From Boesenbergia rotunda (taxonomy: Eukaryota; Streptophyta; Magnoliopsida; Zingiberales; Zingiberaceae): a DNA stretch of 64,000 nt. Of the stretch, positions 58,494-64,000 are shown piece after piece. The stretch spans positions 1-64,000 of the forward strand of contig JAGFNQ010002605.1 of NCBI GenBank assembly GCA_024364735.1. The letters run 5' to 3'. The translations under genes and the position numbers were made by a program. Every line of letters starts with the position of its first letter. The stretch's first letter is position 1. The notes under the pieces were generated by a model, which ran no database searches, had not been told where the DNA came from, and was given only the letters and a program-made list of their open reading frames with translations.

Positions 58494-59872
58494 TGTTGGT
58501 GCAGGAAGCACCATATCGAACCTTGTTTTGATATTGGCAAAGGATTCAAAGTTAAGTTTATTGGTGATCTAACAATGTTACTCAAGTGTGCAGGAAAAGT
58601 CCTAGCGAAGGGCTGCTAGGCACCTGGCAAAGGGCTGCCAGGAAATAAAGTCCTAGTGAAGGGCTGCTAGGCACCTGGCGAAGGGCTTCCAGGAAACAAA
58701 GCCCTAGCGAAGGACTGCTAGGCACTGGTGAAGGAATGCCAGGGTACTGAAGCCCTAGTGAAGGACTGCTAGGCACCAGGCGAAGGACAGCTTGGGACTG
58801 AAGACCTGGAGAAGGAATGCTAGGCACCTGGCGAAGGACAGCTCGGTATCCAAGACCTGGCAAAGGACCGCCAGGCAAAAGTCCAACCAGAGGAGCGGTT
58901 GGCATCAGGTACATTCTCCCGAGAGGAGTAGGTGAGGACGCGTTCCCCGTCGAGGGAACAGTAGGCGTCGGTTCGACCTAGGGCTCCATTTTGGAGGCCC
59001 AAAGTCAGAACCAAGACAGCTAAGGCTGTATAAACTAACATCTTATTGTTTTATGGTGTTTTGGACTAACCCTGGATGCAGGACTGAAGGAACGAGTGTC
59101 TACAGCTCAGAGAGCCTCAAAGGAGTGAGATAGTAGATGACCAGGGCGCCGGAGTGTCCCGGGCGCCCCCAAGGTGAACACAAAATACATAAAACAAAGG
59201 CAGGCTTCGACAGCTCATCTCCCGGGCGCCCCCATGCTCCCGGGTGCCCCGCTGCTCCCGGGCGCCCCCAGCGTCCCGGGCGCCCTTGTGCATGCCATCG
59301 AACCAGAAGCCAGCGAAGCCAAGGGATAAGCTCTCACCCGGTTAACCCGGGCGCCCCTAGCGTCCTGGGCGCCCCGGTCAAGATCTAATCCCTAGTTTGA
59401 AGGGATCAGACGCTGACCGAGCTAAAGGTGGATCGGTCGACACGTGGGGGGGGGGCGCCCCCGACGTTTCGGGCGCCCCCAGGTGCTATAAAAGGACCCT
59501 CGAACCAAGGCTTCAGAACAACGAATTCTCTCAACGCAACCTCCCGACTCAAGATACAAGCACCGACGACGTCCTACTGCTCCGGAAAAAGTAATCTATA
59601 TCGGACGTCGGTAAAAAGAAGTGCTCAATTTCAGTACTGTACTTAAATTGTAATTCCATCTCTGTAACTGTTTTTTACGCGATTATAGTATTGCCCGCAG
59701 TAAACGGTCAGCGACCGTGGGCCTTGGAGTAGGAGTCGACCTAGGCTCCGAACCAAGTAAAAATATCTGTGTTTGCGTGTTTTTATTTTTAATCTTCCGC
59801 TACGCATTCTCTTTTCAAATCCGAACGCTCTCCGATATTCACCCCCCCTCTATCGGTTCTCTCGATCCAACA
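58494..59872 (+). repeat. 5' LTR of element E (1379 bp)
   Basis: Starts TGTTGGTGCAGGAAGCACC and ends CTCGATCCAACA. It contains the CTAGCGAAGGGCTGCTAGGC minisatellite (58600-58880), a GGGCGCCC array (59150-59480) and a TATA box CTATAAAAGG (59486-59495), in the order seen in the F LTRs. Confidence 0.9.
59486..59495 (+). promoter_or_regulatory. LTR TATA box of element E
   Basis: CTATAAAAGG directly downstream of the GGGCGCCC array; conserved with the F 3' LTR box at 29721-29730. Confidence 0.7.
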
Positions 59873-59874
59873 AG

Positions 59875-59886
59875 TGGTATCAGAGC
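59875..59886 (+). other. Primer binding site of element E
   Basis: TGGTATCAGAGC two bases after the LTR end; initiator tRNA-Met type. Confidence 0.92.
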
Positions 59887-60224
59887 GGAGTAGTTCAAAC
59901 TTGGTGCAACCACCAGTTTGAAAGTTTTTCGGATTTACAAAATTTTTAATCTTATTTCTTTTCTTTCTAGTTAATCAACACCACTTGATCTTTTTCGCCT
60001 TTTTCAATTTTGAATTCTCATTTTTTCACCATAAGTTAGAATTGTTAACACGATCAACTTTTGAAAATTTGTCATAAATTTTTTTTATTATTATTTTATT
60101 ATTTTACCTCGAAATTCGTGTAATATTTTTGTTGGGCTATAACTTTTCTCTCCCGCACTACTAATCCAAGACCAAGTCTTGGTACATTTTTTGTTATTTT
60201 GTTTATGTGCAAGGTTTATATTAA

Positions 60225-61347
60225 ATGGCCAACCAAGAGTGTAACAGTGCACGTGCACCGCTATTCTCCGACGAGAACTTCACGTTTTGGAGATGTCAAA
60301 TGGAGTCCCTTCTGAAGCCCACATGGACTTATGGCAGATCATCCAAACGGGATTCTCGTTTCCCATAGAAGATGAGTCATCAATCGAGTGGGACAAACTG
60401 GATGAACACACCCTCAACCAAATTGAGACCGATGCAAGGGCAACTGCAATCCTACAATGTGGCCTAACCAAGGAGCAACTCGAGCTAGTAGGTCCATGCA
60501 GATGTGCTAGTGAAATCTGGGAAGAACTGATTAACCTTCATCAAGAGATCTCAAATGAAGAAGAAGATCAGGTAAGTTATCTTGCCCTTTCGGTCCAAGC
60601 ACAAACAGTCGAGTCAGAGTCTGAACCCTAATCTAAAGTCGAACCAGAATCAGACGACGAATTGACTGAGACGGCAACCGATTTTGAATTCTTCTCAAAA
60701 TTAGAATTAAATAATCAAACAGATACTGTAATGGTCGAGGAAGGTGTAAATTCTTTTGCAGGGAAAAATCTTAAAGAACCACCAAAGAAGGAGCTTCAAC
60801 TAGTACCCGAGTCCGACTCAGACACAGAATCAGAAGATGAGCCTAGATCCGAGGCGGCAAGAATCAAGGGGGAGATTCCCAATAAGGAACCAAAAAGTAA
60901 AAGTGTAAAATTAGATTTTAAAAATCATGTAATTTGTTACACATACAGGGAGAGAGGGCATTAACAAAGTGAGTGTCCTACTCGTAAGATTCAAACGACA
61001 CCACTGATGGCGACAAAGGAACCAGTTCCAAAAGCACGAAGGGACAAAAGTTGCATCCAACGCTTCAAGTGCCAGGAGTTCGGGCATTACCAACGTGAAT
61101 GCACAGATAAAAGAGCTACCAAGAATGTCGGACAAACGATCGACAAAGGTAAATCTACAGTATTTGAAAATCCGTTATTTACCTTGAATAATGTGATTGA
61201 TTCATGTAACTTAATTAAAGCAAACTTCAGAAATTGAAACAAGAAAATGAAACCCTAAAACATAAGGTCAATAAGTTAGAAAATTTAATTCATAATCTTG
61301 CTGATTTTGAAAATCCGGAGTATTACTCCAATTGTGACCTTACTTAG
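60225..61347 (+). pseudogene. Gag of element E, several frame breaks
   Basis: ATG at 60225 opens FSDENFTFWRCQMES, then shifts frame near 60305 into HMDLWQIIQTGFSFP and LQCGLTKEQLELVG, UBN2-type gag like F. Stops follow at about 60630 and 60963. Two zinc knuckles are damaged: CYTYRERGH then a stop before the last Cys, and FKCQEFGHYQREC with the first Cys changed. A short coiled coil (ENETLKHKVNKLENLI) ends it. A middle stretch of gag between the LINLHQ motif and the acidic region is deleted compared with F. The copy is more decayed than the F gag. Confidence 0.8.
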
Positions 61348-64000
61348 ACAATTGCTTGTTTTAATTATGTGTTTCTTTTTATTTTTTTTGCTTAGAATTA
61401 GGACTGGATAGTTTAAGGACTGAACCAACTTAACTGAAATTTGAACAACATAGTATTGGGTGGAGGTGAGATGATAGTACGTTAGGGAAGCCTTTTCTAA
61501 TAAGGTCAAGTATACACTACTTGGTCTCTTTAGACTGGTGAAACTAGCCGAAGCTACCGATCCAAGACCCAAACTAGTTAGACCAGAATTTACCAAAAAA
61601 TAATTTTGAAGATGAAATTTCACTAAAAGGCTTTGTCTAGGAAAGGGTTGATGATCCAATAAGGCTACGGCCAAAGAAGGCCTAGTGCCTCGCCAAGACC
61701 TGGAAGCCAATTTTTGAAATTCAAATTCAATTTACTCTTTGTTAAATTCGAATCTAACACAAATTTTCAGTTAATTCTAGATTCAAATATCTCTTTTCAA
61801 AATAAATTTAAATTGGGTTTAAAAATCAATTTAACTTTTCAAAATTAATCATGGCCTTTTCAAAATAAATCTTTCTATTAAAATATGCATCTCACAAAAC
61901 AGTTAAGGATATCCTATTTTGTCACTTAGAAATGGGTGAGATGCTCAAGACCTAAAAGTTTAGTCCAACCTAATCAAACGTACAAATCAAATTCGACTTA
62001 ATTATTTTCAATCAATTATTCTCAAATTCAACTTAATTATTTTCAATCAATTATTCTCAAATTCATCTTAATTATTTTCAATCAATTATTTTCAAAATTC
62101 AACTTAACAATTTTTAAAATTCAAAGTTAAAATTCTAATTAATTTCAAAATCCTCAAAAATCATTTTAACTTTTAAACTAAGGTTTAATGTTTCAAAATT
62201 AACCATTTTTTGTTAAAATTAAATATTTGTCTCACACAACCCATAAGGTTAACATGTTTGACCACGTAGAACTGGGTGAGACATATAGGACCTAAAAGCA
62301 TAAATCACTATCCTTTCAAATAAAAAAATGTTTTCAAAAGTTATTCAAAATTATCTCTATTTTTCAAATTATTTCAGTTTACTGTACCCTACTTTTTCAT
62401 CTCTATCTTTTTTTTTCAAAATATTGAATTTCATGTTAAATATCACAATAGACTCATTTTAAATAGAATCTAGGGCTTGTTTGATTTAGTTATTGATTGG
62501 TCAAACATGGTCACCATAGTCAAAACTCGTCAACACTGAAATCCCTTAAGGAACTCAGATAAAAGTCAGTCTGTGTCGAATACAGGGCCTTCTTAATCTT
62601 TTTCGAAAAATTCAGATTTTTCAAAAACCTTATGCTCTAAAACTTATTATCATCTCAAAATAAGGTTTTCAAAAATTGGCTCAAAAACCTTGGTATATTA
62701 CTTTGAAAAACCATTATCATTTCAAATTTTTTTTGGGCTTATGCTTTAAAAATTATCTTCATTTCAAGTTGTGGTTTTAAAAATTTATCTCCTTAAAAGT
62801 TATCATATCTAGAAGGTTATTCAAAATTATTCTTTTGATTTTAATAATCCTTAAAGACACAGAGGAAGGTCCACTTCATGATCTACAAGGACTCCTAGGA
62901 TGTGTAAAATTTAGGGGGAGTTTGAGTCAAAAGAAGAATTTCTGAAAATTCTTTTGGTAATTATTTGTTTTGAAGTAATTAAATAATTTTTATAATTTAA
63001 ATCAAACCCTAAAACTCAGAGGAAGATCGCTTGTAGTCAACAAGCTTCCTAGGACTGGGTCAAGTTTAGGGGGAGATCAAATTAAAAGAGTTATTAAACA
63101 TTTCTAAATAATATGTTTTCATACACTATATTTTCAAAATTGTGTCGAAAACATTTGTCTTACAAAATAATAGTATTTTAAAATGTTTTTGTGGCTTATA
63201 TAATTATTTTTGAAATACCTTTGAAATAATATTTACTTGGGTTGAAAAATTTCCAGAACACTTAGGAAAATGTCCTTGTAGTTAACAAGGTTTCTAGGAT
63301 TATGTCAGACTGGAAAAGAAATCAAGTCAAGTATTCAAAATAAATTAATTTTTTTTAATGCATAATCTTCAAAAGTACTTCTATTTTTCAAAGTATAATG
63401 TTTTGAAAAGTACTAATACTTGTAAAGGCAATAGTGTTCTAAGTGCATGAAGTTTCTAAAAGACTTGCCTACAAATATAAAATATTTTTTAAGTGGAGTT
63501 TTGTTGGTGCAGTTTAAAGTTTTTTTTGCTATACTTTCAAGAATTATGCTAAGTATTTTTATGTTTTCAAAACTCATAGGCTCTGATACATAAATTTTTT
63601 AAAAAACTTCATTTAAAATATATTTTGTTATTGATATATGGCCAAGGGGGAGAGTAGAAATTAATTCTTCCTTAAACGTTTCCTTTTTTAGAAAGGTTAT
63701 CTTAGAAATGGTTTAAAACTTAGGAGAAGAATTTCACATTAAGGGGGAGAGAAAGGAAAGAGAGAAATTGTTTTAATCTTTATCTCTTTTTCAAAAAGTG
63801 CTTTAAAAGTTTCTAAGTATTTCTAAGTGTTTCAAATTTTTGTTAAGTGCATGTCTTCTCCTAAGTAAATTTTTTCCTTAATAAACAAAATTTGTTTGAG
63901 CAAAAAACTTGTTCAAAAATTTTGCCAAATATTTCCAAGTAAAGTTTTTTGGTGAAAAACTTGTCTAGAAATTTCTTAAAGATCTTGTTTTCCAAAATGC
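61348..64000 (+). other. AT-rich untranslated region of element E with degenerate repeats
   Basis: No coding sequence supported. 61490-61700 is shared with element F. Three diverged units with CAGAGGAAG-, GTAGT.AACAAG- and CTAGGA-type landmarks start near 62858, 63016 and 63255, the first two followed by TTTAGGGGGAG. A trio of ATTATTTTCAATCAATTATT repeats lies at about 61995-62095. A purine run, CCAAGGGGGAGAG, near 63645 matches F. Confidence 0.6.

Larger units (their letters stand above)
58494..64000 (+). mobile_element. Element E: gag-bearing copia-like retrotransposon, 3' end outside window
   Basis: The LTR at 58494-59872, tRNA-Met primer site at 59875 and gag pseudogene at 60225-61347 are relatives of element F in the opposite orientation. 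The 3' LTR is expected within about 1 kb to the right, judging from the purine run near 63645 and its distance in F. No pol and no frame X are seen up to 64000. It interrupts the gypsy protease. Confidence 0.85.

Overview
This is nuclear DNA from a flowering plant, probably a monocot. The evidence is a two-exon germin-like protein gene with a plant signal peptide and plant-type introns, exons of a plant N-acetylglutamate synthase, a captured plant mTERF fragment, and dense Ty1/copia and Ty3/gypsy retrotransposons, many with primer sites complementary to initiator tRNA-Met. There are no prokaryotic genes, operons or CRISPR arrays. The only apparently intact cellular gene is the germin-like gene at 15327-16089 (minus). 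Almost everything else is transposable-element DNA.

Left part (1-24 kb). A 5'-truncated copia element (1-7156, plus) carries a gag-pol pseudogene and a 2.3 kb 3' LTR. It abuts a 3.3 kb segment with three correctly spliced exons of a broken N-acetylglutamate synthase gene, unrecognised exon-like pieces, and a CACTA-type transposon terminus at 10411-10418, which together suggest a gene-capturing CACTA element. Further right are a solo LTR with an AATAA target duplication (11795-13449), a duplicated germin 3' flank, the germin-like gene, and a 4.2 kb Mutator-like fold-back element (17061-21282) with a perfect 9-bp target duplication. The fold-back carries two inverted copies of an mTERF fragment and eight mirror-placed palindromes. 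Decayed repeat DNA with 125-bp and 111-bp tandem arrays follows.

Right part (24-64 kb). This is a nest of retrotransposons. The outer layer is a minus-strand chromovirus-type gypsy element (24055-29314 and 57725-58493, 5' part off the right edge). A 28.4 kb minus-strand gag-bearing copia-like element F (29315-57719, target duplication TGATC) split its reverse transcriptase. A related plus-strand element E (58494 to beyond the edge) split its protease. F is itself invaded. Its 5' LTR holds a gag-only element G (52865-57530, duplication CCTAG). Its interior holds a rearranged cluster of copies of the left-edge copia family: a solo LTR with duplication TATAG, a truncated gag-pol, an LTR-leader-LTR remnant, and a solo gypsy-type LTR (43749-46571, duplication GGTTA) inside one of those LTRs. 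F carries gag and an accessory reading frame (X) with its own TATA box, but no pol was found. The first part of X is present twice because of a local duplication.

How it fits together: the target duplications and interruptions order the events. Gypsy came first, then F and E. G and the copia family came after F, followed by the duplication. The GGTTA solo LTR entered one LTR late. Every retrotransposon reading frame examined is broken, so the elements look immobile on their own, although LTR promoters and hairpin-forming repeats could still be transcribed. Similarities were judged by eye; no alignments or database searches were run.
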